Below, in pieces: positions 27,564-36,137 of a stretch of DNA of 64,000 nucleotides. The notes beneath the pieces were generated by a model. The model saw only the letters and a program-made list of their open reading frames with translations, was not told the origin of the DNA and searched no databases. Both the position numbers and the translations under genes were made by a program. Source of the DNA: JABDJX01 sp039942715 (GTDB lineage: Bacteria > Pseudomonadota > Alphaproteobacteria > Rhodobacterales > Rhodobacteraceae); the NCBI GenBank assembly GCA_039942715.1, contig JBDVBY010000006.1, forward strand, positions 62,001-126,000, written 5' to 3'. Position 1 is the first letter of the stretch, and the number at the start of each line of letters is the position of its first letter.

Positions 27564-28064
27564 TTAGAACAGCCCTTCGTCCATCGGGAGAACGTCCATT
27601 TTCAACGCCGTGATGGCCTCGGCCATCGCGCGCGTATGGCCTGCGTTGATCGCTCCTCCAATCCCAAGGTATGTGCCGCGCTGCCAAAACAGACCCGGCG
27701 TCCAGCCTTGCCCGCAAGGCGCATTCAGGCGCACAAGGAAGCCATTCGACGGCTTAAACGCAAACGGGCCCCGTTCAACCACCCTAACATTGTCGATCGT
27801 CGTCAAAAGCCGACCGCTTCGAAGACGTAATTCAGTGCGGGTCAGCTCAACCTCGTCTTCTGTACCCTGATAAAGTCGTTTCGCGCCCAACAACGAGGCG
27901 ACGGCCGTGCCCAAAAACACCGCCTGCCAAATCAGACTGGGATTGCCTTGCAGCACCAACCCAATCAATACGATTGCCAGTAAAACAAAGCATAACACCG
28001 CAAAATAGCGACGCGCCGGCGAAGGGCCAATGCTCAGAATGATGCCGTCGCTTTCCAGATCCAT
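27564..28064 (-). CDS. Membrane protein of unknown function
   Basis: From ATG 28064 (GGAAGGG upstream) the product is 166 residues. It starts MDLESDGIILSIGPSPARRYF and has two transmembrane helices at about residues 20-65, followed by a soluble domain with PH-like beta character (VELTRTELRLRSGRLL). I do not recognise a named family. It is divergent from the lipoprotein gene at 28180. Confidence 0.65.
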   Translation of the reverse strand: MDLESDGIILSIGPSPARRYFAVLCFVLLAIVLIGLVLQGNPSLIWQAVFLGTAVASLLGAKRLYQGTEDEVELTRTELRLRSGRLLTTIDNVRVVERGPFAFKPSNGFLVRLNAPCGQGWTPGLFWQRGTYLGIGGAINAGHTRAMAEAITALKMDVLPMDEGLF

Positions 28065-28179
28065 CCGCTGCCCTTCCCTCAAAGCACTCGTTGTGCTTTC
28101 GCCGATGCCCTTCTACCCGATGCCTGAGTGGCGGCAAGAGCACTGGCCATCCGACGCGCAGGCATTTAGCCTAGAAAGT

Positions 28180-28461
28180 ATGAAAAACGCCTCAATTCTG
28201 ATCGCTCTGCTGCTTGCCATGTCCGCATGTGGCCCGTGGCCTCAGGTGGATGCCCCTCAGCACGCGGAGCCAGGCGCGTGGCCCGCGTTGCTGCCGATGG
28301 AAGAAATTGCACCGCTTTCCCGCAACGATGGTACGGCACAAGCTGAAGGACAGCGACTGTCAAACCGCGCTGCCGCTTTGCGTAATCGCGCCCGGCTTAT
28401 GCGCCAATCTGTGCCCGATCAAGACGCGATGGACGCAATGCGCAGCCGTCTTGCACGCTGA
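28180..28461 (+). CDS. Small lipoprotein
   Basis: ATG at 28180 opens a 93-residue protein whose first 18 residues form a lipoprotein signal ending in the lipobox AMSAC. The mature part is short, Pro-rich then helical with many Arg. The frame is open upstream to 28030, but the lipobox sets this start. It precedes homoserine dehydrogenase by 62 bases; function unknown. Confidence 0.7.
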   Translation: MKNASILIALLLAMSACGPWPQVDAPQHAEPGAWPALLPMEEIAPLSRNDGTAQAEGQRLSNRAAALRNRARLMRQSVPDQDAMDAMRSRLAR

Positions 28462-28523
28462 ACATTGCCCTAGCTGACGTGAAGCGCTAACAGGCGTGAA
28501 ACCGCAACTTGGAGCGCGCATTC

Positions 28524-29810
28524 ATGTCCACACCTCTTCGCCTTGGTATCGCTGGTCTGGGAACCGTTGGCACCGGTGTTGTTAAGATCGTTCAGCGCCA
28601 AAAAGACCTGCTTGCGGCGCGCTGTGGACGCGAGATCACCATCTCTGCTGTTTCGGCACGGACAAAGGATCGTGACCGGGGTGTGCGGCTTTCCGACTAT
28701 GCTTGGGAAGACAATCCAGTGGCCTTGGCAACCCGCGACGATGTGGATGTTTTTGTTGAATTGATGGGCGGCTCTGAGGGCACGGCGAAAGACTCGGTTA
28801 TGGCTGCGATTGACGCAGGCAAAGACGTGGTCACCGCGAACAAAGCCATGCTGGCACACCATGGGCAAACCATCGCTGAGGCGGCTGAAAAGAAAGGTGT
28901 TTCGGTGCGTTATGAGGCCGGGATCGCGGGCGGCATTCCAATTGTCAAAGCACTCACCGAAGGGCTCGCGGGCAACGAAATCACCCGTGTGATGGGTGTG
29001 ATGAACGGCACCTGTAATTACATCCTGACCCGGATGCAGGACGCTGGTCTGGATTACCAAACCGTCTTTGCCGAGTGCGAAGAGCTTGGATACCTTGAAG
29101 CCGACCCAACACTCGACGTCGGGGGCATTGACGCCGGCCACAAGCTAGCAGTGCTGGCCAGTATCGCGTTCGGATCGAAAATGAATTTTGACGCGGTGCA
29201 TCTGCAAGGGATCGAGCGGATTACTGTTGAGGATATCCAGCAAGCCGCCGACATGGAGTATCGCATCAAGCTTTTGGGTGTCGCGCAGCGCACCGGACGC
29301 GGGCTTGAGGCGCGAATGACGCCGTGTTTGGTGCCAACGTCCTCTCCGCTTGGACAGCTTGAAGGGGCCACCAATATGGTTGTGGTTGAAGGCGACAGCG
29401 TTGGACAGGTCGTTTTGCGCGGTGCGGGCGCGGGCGAAGGGCCAACGGCAAGCGCTGTGATGGGCGATGTGTGTGATTTGGCACGCGGAAGCCGACTACC
29501 CGTCTTTGGGATACCCGCCGATCAACTACAGGAGCTGGAAACAGCCGTAAGCGCGTCTCCATCGGCCTATTACGTGCGTATGACGCTGGTAGACAAACCC
29601 GGCGCACTGGCACAAATCGCCACCGCTATGGGAGAAGCAGGCGTGTCTGTGGATCGCATGCGTCAATACGGCCACGACGCGCCCGCCGCCCCGGTCTTGA
29701 TCGTTACTCACAAAGCTTCGCATGACGCGATTAAACGCGCGCTAGAGGCGATGGAAGGCACCGGCGTTCTGGCCTCTGAACCCGTAGCTCTGCGCATCGA
29801 AGCCGTCTGA
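28524..29810 (+). CDS. hom: Homoserine dehydrogenase
   Basis: The 428-residue enzyme reduces aspartate semialdehyde to homoserine in threonine and methionine synthesis. It has the NAD(P) fold (LGIAGLGTVGTG), the GGIPIVKAL and NGTCNYIL motifs of the catalytic domain, and a C-terminal ACT domain (YYVRMTLVDKPGALAQIA) for feedback control. ATG 28524 has GGAG ten bases upstream; the TTG at 28509 is less likely. Confidence 0.93.
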   Translation: MSTPLRLGIAGLGTVGTGVVKIVQRQKDLLAARCGREITISAVSARTKDRDRGVRLSDYAWEDNPVALATRDDVDVFVELMGGSEGTAKDSVMAAIDAGKDVVTANKAMLAHHGQTIAEAAEKKGVSVRYEAGIAGGIPIVKALTEGLAGNEITRVMGVMNGTCNYILTRMQDAGLDYQTVFAECEELGYLEADPTLDVGGIDAGHKLAVLASIAFGSKMNFDAVHLQGIERITVEDIQQAADMEYRIKLLGVAQRTGRGLEARMTPCLVPTSSPLGQLEGATNMVVVEGDSVGQVVLRGAGAGEGPTASAVMGDVCDLARGSRLPVFGIPADQLQELETAVSASPSAYYVRMTLVDKPGALAQIATAMGEAGVSVDRMRQYGHDAPAAPVLIVTHKASHDAIKRALEAMEGTGVLASEPVALRIEAV

Positions 29811-29873
29811 CTTTTAGCATTTCCTAACATTTTTGCGCGAAACTTTGCCCCGAAAGGGATGGAAAGGCGCGGG

Positions 29874-30179
29874 ATGAAGTTTAGAAAGTGGCGAAAACCG
29901 ACGTATTTCTTTGTCGACCTTGAAGTGAATCGTGTGCGTTTTTCTCTGCGCCTTGTCGACATCACACCCGAAGGCGCCCGACTGTTTGGCAATCATGAAG
30001 TTGTAGATGGCACGGCAGGTGTGATCACCGTGCGCGACAAAAAGGTGCCGGGCACTTTGCGATGGGTCGAGGGGGAAAACATCGGATTTGAATTTGATAC
30101 GCCTTTGTCGCCTAGGTTTTTCGCCACTTTGGCGGACCGCAAGAACGAAGCTCAAAAAGGGCGCTTTTTGGTGAGTTAG
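29874..30179 (+). CDS. PilZ-domain-like protein
   Basis: The 101-residue protein has the PilZ pattern: a basic N terminus (MKFRKWRKP), LVDITPEGARL near residue 38 matching D/NxSxxG, and TLRWVEGENIGFEF near residue 70. PilZ domains bind c-di-GMP, but the usual RxxxR is not clearly placed here, so binding is uncertain. ATG 29874 is preferred over 29859 because the earlier ATG lacks spacing from a ribosome site. Confidence 0.6.
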   Translation: MKFRKWRKPTYFFVDLEVNRVRFSLRLVDITPEGARLFGNHEVVDGTAGVITVRDKKVPGTLRWVEGENIGFEFDTPLSPRFFATLADRKNEAQKGRFLVS

Positions 30180-30745
30180 AACACAAACCGCCAGATACCC
30201 GAGCTTGCAAACTCTGCTGCGATCAGCGCCAGCGTGATGACGCGGATTTTTAACGTATCAAAACGACGCCAAACGATCACGGCGCAGCCAATCGACCCAA
30301 ACAGCGCGATAGGCCCAACCGTTCCGGCATGTGCCGCGCTATCCCAATAACTGACCGGGCTGTTATAGACCCAGTCCGTCACGGGCCAGAAATGCATCCG
30401 GGCATCATGGGTATGTAGCGGGAAATCAAACGCCAGATGTAACAAGCCCGCGCCTGAAAAAGCGATTAAAGACGGCAGTTTACGCCACAACGCGAAAGTA
30501 AGCAAAGCTCCCCAGACCATGAACGAATTGTCGACTGCAAACACCGACTGCCATGCATCCGAATAGTAGTATTCGCCAAAAACCACACGTGCCGGTATGT
30601 TCATGATCCAAATGGAAACAGCCGTCATGATGTAAAGCGACGCATCAGGCGCAAACGCCCCAACCAAGGCCGCCCAATAAGTGCTACGCGGGTGATTTTT
30701 GGCAAAAGCCGCCGTGCCAAAGAGGAGATGGGCAGGCGTATTCAA
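30176..30745 (-). CDS. Integral membrane protein, metal-dependent hydrolase-like (often labelled CobQ)
   Basis: The 189-residue protein has about five membrane segments and His/Asp motifs at membrane borders: TPAHLLFG at the N terminus, GAFAPDASLY near residue 30 and LLHLAFDFPLHTHD near residue 105. These resemble membrane-bound metal-dependent hydrolases of the YdjM type. Homologues in Rhodobacteraceae are sometimes labelled cobalamin biosynthesis protein CobQ, which the sequence does not support. It follows the PopZ-like gene after 12 bases. Confidence 0.55.
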   Translation of the reverse strand: MNTPAHLLFGTAAFAKNHPRSTYWAALVGAFAPDASLYIMTAVSIWIMNIPARVVFGEYYYSDAWQSVFAVDNSFMVWGALLTFALWRKLPSLIAFSGAGLLHLAFDFPLHTHDARMHFWPVTDWVYNSPVSYWDSAAHAGTVGPIALFGSIGCAVIVWRRFDTLKIRVITLALIAAEFASSGIWRFVF

Positions 30746-30757
30746 TGCTATGCAGCG

Positions 30758-31960
30758 TTATTCAGCGTCTCGGGCCGCAAGCGCGCGCAAGATTTCGCGC
30801 CGTACCAGCTTGCGCACATTGCGCGTGATCTGCTCGCCCAATTCACCCTGCAATTCTTCACGGATCAGGCGGGCCACCAAGGGGCGCACCTCTTCTTCAT
30901 CCAAAATGTCGACAACAGCATCTTCGATGGCTTCTTCCGCGATCGTGTCTTCAGCACTCGTATCATCGGCACTCGTATCATCGGCAATCGCGGGTTCGGT
31001 TTCAGGCACCTCTTCTTCAAAATTAGGCGTCTCTAATGCTGCTTCCTCTTCTGTCGGAGCAAAGGAAGCCGCGACCGCGTCTTCCAAATCCGCTTCAAAG
31101 GCCGCATCTGCTTCCTCTGGCTGCAACAATAGCGCTTCAACCGGAGGACTTAGCGGCACTGGCGGTGGATCAAGCGGCTTGTTCTTCATTGCGCCAACTA
31201 CTTGATTGATCAGGTCAACTTTCGACCTTCCAGATGTCACTGGCATCGGCGCAACCAAGGCTTCCTGAACAGTGCTTACAGGTTTTGGCGCGTCTTCCCG
31301 TAATTCAGGCTCGCGCGTTTCCTCGGCCACAACAGGCGCAGGATCAGGCAAAGGGTCGCCGTTCAGGCGCGCTGTAATCCGGTCAATTTCGTCATCCGGG
31401 CTACTGAAAACATGCACCTCGGCAGCCGTTAACGTTTCTTTCACGTCTTCGGCCATTGGAGCCTCGGGTGGCTCGGGATTGTTGGCGTGTGGCGCGCTTT
31501 CGGCAGGTTTCTCGTGGCGGAATTGCAGCGGCGCGTCGTTGGCGGCGCTCAACTCTTCCTCGGCCTGCTCGGCGTCGTCGGGGCCAGTGTCGATCAGTGC
31601 AATCTGGCTAAGGCGCAGTGTATTGCGTTGTATAGCATCGGCTTCTTCGGGCAGAGGTGGACGGGTATAAACGATGCGATCGGGTCGGTGCACCGCCTGA
31701 TCTTCGCTTCCATCAGGCTCAAATTCGTCATCGTTCGCGGTCTCGCCAACGGCAGCTTCCAACTCGGCAATCCGTTCTTCCAAAGTACGTCCCGCAATAC
31801 GCATTGCACCGTTTGATTCGATACGTTGCGTTTCAGTCAGCACCAAAGCGCCCGGCCCTTCAGGCAACGCGGCACGCTCATTTCTAGGAAGTTCCTCTGA
31901 AACCAGACGTCTGACCGACGACAAAATGTCTTCGACCTTTGTCTCTGCTGATTTAGCCAT
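30758..31960 (-). CDS. PopZ-like polar organising protein (DUF2497-type)
   Basis: The 400-residue acidic protein has the three-part layout of PopZ: a short N-terminal helix (KVEDILSSVRRLVSEEL), a long Pro/Glu/Asp-rich disordered middle, and C-terminal helices (RPLVARLIREELQGELGEQI, then NVRKLVRREILRAL) for self-assembly. PopZ anchors the centromere and polar proteins at alphaproteobacterial cell poles. The order pcm, tolC, this gene matches the popZ neighbourhood of other alphaproteobacteria, which supports the call. The sequence is divergent, so it remains a candidate. ATG 31960 is chosen; a TTG at 31972 is possible. Confidence 0.6.
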   Translation of the reverse strand: MAKSAETKVEDILSSVRRLVSEELPRNERAALPEGPGALVLTETQRIESNGAMRIAGRTLEERIAELEAAVGETANDDEFEPDGSEDQAVHRPDRIVYTRPPLPEEADAIQRNTLRLSQIALIDTGPDDAEQAEEELSAANDAPLQFRHEKPAESAPHANNPEPPEAPMAEDVKETLTAAEVHVFSSPDDEIDRITARLNGDPLPDPAPVVAEETREPELREDAPKPVSTVQEALVAPMPVTSGRSKVDLINQVVGAMKNKPLDPPPVPLSPPVEALLLQPEEADAAFEADLEDAVAASFAPTEEEAALETPNFEEEVPETEPAIADDTSADDTSAEDTIAEEAIEDAVVDILDEEEVRPLVARLIREELQGELGEQITRNVRKLVRREILRALAARDAE

Positions 31961-32049
31961 GTTTTGATTCAACTCTTCTGCCCTAGAAGTAGTCTAACGC
32001 TCCGCCGTCGTTTCGACAAGTTCATCAAGCCGTGAATCCCGCTTTGATG

Positions 32050-33402
32050 TCACTCTTTTCCGATGGCACGCAACACGCGATCAAGCCGTTTCCCTTGCGG
32101 GCTCACAAGGTGGCCGGGCGCATCTTTGACGGCGTTGTAATATGCGGCGGGATCATAGATTGGCACATTCAGCCCCAAGCGCTCAGCAGTCAAATGACCT
32201 ATCGAATCAAGCACTTCATAGACGGCAATCACGCGATCCACATCGGCAGAAACGCGGTTTGTCTGTGCATCCAAAAGCTCTTGTTCCTGATCAAGCACTT
32301 CGAGCGTGGTCCGTGCGCCCAGTTGAAGTTCTTCGCGCACCCCTTCTAACGCCAGCGATGCCGCACGCACCTGACGGTCAGAAGCATCAATGCTGGCGAT
32401 GGCCACAGCAAGATTTGCATAGGCGTTGCCCACCTGCTGATCAACCAAAAGCCCTGTAGAATAAAGGTTGGCGCGGGCCTGATCGCGGAAAGCCTGAGCG
32501 CGGCGCACACCGGATGTTATCGCGCCACCGGTGGAGATCGGGCCTGACAGCGTCAAACCAAGGCTGGTTGAATCACTGCCATCGTCGTCGATGCCAATGC
32601 GTCCTGTTGCATCCAACGTCGGATAGTTCGCGCGAGCGGCCTGTACGACACTTAATTCAGCGGCTTTGACTTGGTGTTGCACCTGTAAAACCTGTGGGTT
32701 TTGCTGGCGCGCCACAGCGCGGGCGTCATTTTCGGTGCGCGGGATGGCAGGCAATCGTCCCGGTGCTGCCAAAGGTCCGGGATAGCGGCCAACTACGGCT
32801 TTGAATTGTTCCTTCGCACGGGCCAATCCACCTTGTTCAGCGGCCAAACCACTGCGCGCCGCAGCAAGGCGCGCTTCGGCAAGCGATACATCGGTGCGGG
32901 TTATTTCGCCTACTTCGAAACGGTCTCGCGTTGCGCGCAATTGCTGCGTCAAAAGGCGCACGTTGTTTTCGCGCAAGCGCACGAAAGATTCAGAGCGACG
33001 AACAGCAAAATACGCACGTACCGTATTGAGAAAAACAGTGTTTTCCACGTCGATCAAGGCGGCCCGCGTGGCAAGCACCTGTTCTTTGGCCGCATCGATC
33101 CCAATTTCCGAGCGTCCAAAATCATAAAGCAGCATCGACGCGCTTAGCGACAGATTTGCTGAAACACTGTCACCCTGAGTTGGCTCGTTATAATTTACGC
33201 CGGCAGCGTAGTTCAGCACAGGTCGCAAAGCGGTGACTGCGGCGGCCACATCTTCGTCTGCTGCGCGTAAGACGGCTCGGTTTTGAGCGATCAGACCGCT
33301 GGACTTATAGGCCGTTACAAGAGCATCTGTCAGCGTCTCGGCAGAGACCGGGGTCACCAACGCAAATGTGGCGAAAACAACGCTTATTGCTTTGTTTATC
33401 AT
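32050..33402 (-). CDS. tolC: TolC-family outer-membrane efflux/secretion protein
   Basis: The 450-residue protein has a Sec signal peptide (cleavage after VSA) and two long repeated helical halves of the outer-membrane efflux protein family, for example NTVRAYFAVRRSESFVRLRE and NAYANLAVAIASIDASDRQ. It forms the outer-membrane exit duct for type I secretion or efflux. It lies 17 bases after pcm and before the PopZ-like gene on the same strand. Confidence 0.88.
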   Translation of the reverse strand: MINKAISVVFATFALVTPVSAETLTDALVTAYKSSGLIAQNRAVLRAADEDVAAAVTALRPVLNYAAGVNYNEPTQGDSVSANLSLSASMLLYDFGRSEIGIDAAKEQVLATRAALIDVENTVFLNTVRAYFAVRRSESFVRLRENNVRLLTQQLRATRDRFEVGEITRTDVSLAEARLAAARSGLAAEQGGLARAKEQFKAVVGRYPGPLAAPGRLPAIPRTENDARAVARQQNPQVLQVQHQVKAAELSVVQAARANYPTLDATGRIGIDDDGSDSTSLGLTLSGPISTGGAITSGVRRAQAFRDQARANLYSTGLLVDQQVGNAYANLAVAIASIDASDRQVRAASLALEGVREELQLGARTTLEVLDQEQELLDAQTNRVSADVDRVIAVYEVLDSIGHLTAERLGLNVPIYDPAAYYNAVKDAPGHLVSPQGKRLDRVLRAIGKE

Positions 33403-33419
33403 AAACCTACCCCAACTTC

Positions 33420-34073
33420 TTAAAGTGTAAACGCGCGCCGCGCCTCAAATCCAGGTATCACCGGTGCACCAGCGTTGAACGCAAAACGCCATGTCATCGC
33501 CCCGTCAATCCTATAGCCAACCCGCATCACGCCCAGCGCCCCTTCGGCAAAGATGGCTGCGATCCGTCCGCCGTCCTTCAGTTGGTCAGTCAGCGCCTCT
33601 GGCATGTGCTCAACGGCGCCTTGCAGCAAGATCACATCATAAGGACCGTGTTTAGCCGCACCCTCGCTTAGCGTGCCATGCACCGCGGCAGCGTTATCAA
33701 TGCCCGCTTCTGCCAATAAACCACTGGCGGCAGAAACGCGGTCTTCATCTTCTTCCAACGCGATCACAGCCTCTCCCAAACGCCCTGCAAGAGCAGAGGA
33801 ATAACCAAGCCCGGCGCCCACATCCAACACCAGCTCATCTGGTTGAATATCCGCTGCTTCCAACATCTTAGCCAATGTCCGCGGGTCCATCACCACGCGC
33901 CCGTCACCCAGATCAATATGCGCATCCGCGTAAGCTGCATCGCGTTTGTCGGCGGGTACAAAATCTTCGCGCGCGACAGTCAGCATCGCATCGATAATCG
34001 GGAACTTTGTCACATCAGACGGGCGCACCTGCGTGTCGACCATCGTTGTGCGGCGGCGGGCAAAATCAGTCAT
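33420..34073 (-). CDS. pcm: Protein-L-isoaspartate O-methyltransferase family protein
   Basis: The 217-residue protein has the SAM-binding motif VLDVGAGLGYSSALAG near residue 80 and the family-specific DPRTLAKMLE just before it. Members repair isoaspartyl residues; in alphaproteobacteria this paralogue next to tolC may have another role. Start MTDFARRRTTMVDTQVRPSDV matches the family N terminus. Confidence 0.85.
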   Translation of the reverse strand: MTDFARRRTTMVDTQVRPSDVTKFPIIDAMLTVAREDFVPADKRDAAYADAHIDLGDGRVVMDPRTLAKMLEAADIQPDELVLDVGAGLGYSSALAGRLGEAVIALEEDEDRVSAASGLLAEAGIDNAAAVHGTLSEGAAKHGPYDVILLQGAVEHMPEALTDQLKDGGRIAAIFAEGALGVMRVGYRIDGAMTWRFAFNAGAPVIPGFEARRAFTL

Positions 34074-34183
34074 CAGCTAAACTCTTTCGTTTAGTTACTT
34101 TAGGCCGGGTTTAATCCCAGATACAACCCTTGGAAAAGCGTTACCGGGCACTGATTAAAGCTATGTAAGCGCAAACGAAAGGC

Positions 34184-36034
34184 CTAGCGAAGCGCACCCG
34201 CCGATTTCAATGCCTGATACTTGTCTTCTTCCCACCACCACCAGTCGACACCTCGGTCATACTGCGGTTTTGTAGCTGGCTTTCCAAAGACATCCCAGTA
34301 GGCCAACCAGTGACTGCCTTTGAACCAGTTGGGCGCCCAAATGATCTTGTCACGCAACACCCGATCAAGAGCCTGAACTCGGGTTGTAATCACCTCACGG
34401 CTATCGGCCTGAATGATCTGTTCGATCAACGCATCCACCACCGGATCTTTGATTCCCGAAAGGTTAAAGGTGCCGGGGCTGTCTGCGCTTTCAGAAGCGA
34501 AAAGCGTGTTCAACTCACCCGACGGGCTTAGCGGAAGCGAAAATCGCGCGACAAGCACGTCATAATCAAAGTCTTCCTGCCGCTGTTCCATCTCCGCAGA
34601 ATCGATCAACTCAAAGCTGGACTCGATCCCCAAGAGTTTCAGGTTTTCGATAAATGGCAGGATAATCCGCTCGAAAGCAGGGCCATCCTCCAAGAACTCA
34701 ACACTCAGAACCTCACCCGCCGCGTTTCGCCGCTTGCCATCATCGCCGATCTCCCAACCAGCTTCATCCAACAAGGCAATCGCCTGTCGCACAAGCTTGC
34801 GGTCAGTCTTGCGGTTTGTGCTAATTGGCGGGCTATAGGCAGGCTGGGTGAACACAGTATCCGGCAATTGGTCGCGGAACGGTTCCAGAACCGCGAGTTC
34901 TTCGCCTTCCAAGGGCCCCTCGGCTTGCAGGTCAGAGTTCTCCCAGAAACTGTCTGTGCGGTTATAAAGCCCATAAAACAGCGTCTCGTTTGACCATTCA
35001 AAGTTGAACATCAGCGAGATCGCCTCTCGTACGCGCCGATCTTTGAACTTGTCGCGCCGCGTGTTCAGCCAAAACCCTTGCGCCCCTGACGAGCGATCAT
35101 CCGAAATTGTCTCGCGGATCACCCACCCTTTGTCGAGTGCAGGAAAATCATACCCTGTGGCCCAGATGGCCGAGAAGTTCTCTTCATGAAATAGGTAAAC
35201 ACCGCTTTTCAGCGCTTCAAACGCAGCTGTTGAATCGGCGAAATATTCATAGCGGATGCAATCAAAGTTATCGCGCCCAACGTTGACGTTCACCTCTGCG
35301 CCCCAGTAATTTTCATTGCGGCAATAGGTGATTGAACGGCCCACATCGACGTCATCAACAACATACGGACCCGACCCGAGGGGCGGTTCCAACGTGGATT
35401 CATCAAACGTAACCGTCTCATAATAATGCTGCGGCAAGATTTGAACCGTGCCGACGTCTGCGATCAAATCACGGGTGGACGCCCCTTCTTTAAAAGTCAC
35501 TTTCACCTTGCGGTCTGAAAGCGCCTCTGCCCCTTCAACGTCCTTCAGAGCGATCTGAAAGTTCGGCGCACCCTCTGCTTTTAGGATATCCAGCGTGAAC
35601 ACGACATCATCCGCATTCAGCGCTTCGCCATCGGCAAAAACGGTGCCGTCGCGCAAGGTGTAAATCACCCAAGAGCGATCTTCGGGATACTCAATGCTTT
35701 CGGCCAACAACCCATATACCGCATCCGCCTCGTCAAAAGCACGCACCATCAAAGTATCATAGACGCGCACCATGCCTTGCGCGGCCTCACCAGCCAAAAT
35801 GAACGGATTAAGGCTGTCAAAGGTGCGCGAGGCGGCGGTGCCGCGAAAGCTCATCGTCCCGCCTTTGGGGGCGTCGGGATTGGCGTGATCAAAATGCGGA
35901 AAATCAGGGGGGTATTTCAACTCGCCAAAGGCTGAAATACCGTGGCTGGTGATCGTGGAGTGGTTTTCGGCGAGTGCGGGCGCAGTGATAAATAAAGTGC
36001 CTGCCAGAATGGTCGCGGTAAGCCTGACGTTCAT
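34184..36034 (-). CDS. Peptide-type ABC transporter substrate-binding protein (family 5, YejA-like)
   Basis: The 616-residue protein has a Sec signal peptide (cleavage after ALA) and a family-5 solute-binding fold. The start HGISAFGELKYPPDFPHFD resembles YejA, the binding protein for oligopeptides and microcin C. AGGAGAG precedes ATG 36034. No permease or ATPase genes are adjacent, so it is an orphan binding protein here. It is divergent from the dehalogenase gene, 103 bases apart. Confidence 0.85.
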   Translation of the reverse strand: MNVRLTATILAGTLFITAPALAENHSTITSHGISAFGELKYPPDFPHFDHANPDAPKGGTMSFRGTAASRTFDSLNPFILAGEAAQGMVRVYDTLMVRAFDEADAVYGLLAESIEYPEDRSWVIYTLRDGTVFADGEALNADDVVFTLDILKAEGAPNFQIALKDVEGAEALSDRKVKVTFKEGASTRDLIADVGTVQILPQHYYETVTFDESTLEPPLGSGPYVVDDVDVGRSITYCRNENYWGAEVNVNVGRDNFDCIRYEYFADSTAAFEALKSGVYLFHEENFSAIWATGYDFPALDKGWVIRETISDDRSSGAQGFWLNTRRDKFKDRRVREAISLMFNFEWSNETLFYGLYNRTDSFWENSDLQAEGPLEGEELAVLEPFRDQLPDTVFTQPAYSPPISTNRKTDRKLVRQAIALLDEAGWEIGDDGKRRNAAGEVLSVEFLEDGPAFERIILPFIENLKLLGIESSFELIDSAEMEQRQEDFDYDVLVARFSLPLSPSGELNTLFASESADSPGTFNLSGIKDPVVDALIEQIIQADSREVITTRVQALDRVLRDKIIWAPNWFKGSHWLAYWDVFGKPATKPQYDRGVDWWWWEEDKYQALKSAGALR

Positions 36035-36137
36035 ACAAATCTCTCCTAAGCGGTTGCATAAAAGGCTAGCACGCATTGGACTTAGGGCAAATCGCCTTTC
36101 GCTTGCTGTTGCAGGACGTCCAGCCTAGCTTCGCATC

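Noticed and set aside
30176..30745. CobQ (cobyric acid synthase) label for the membrane protein
   Set aside because: The protein is a short integral membrane protein without the amidotransferase or ATP-binding motifs of CobQ.
36035..36137. Possible cobalamin riboswitch upstream of the dehalogenase
   Set aside because: The gap is only 103 bases, too short for a full cobalamin riboswitch, and no B12-box-like sequence was seen.
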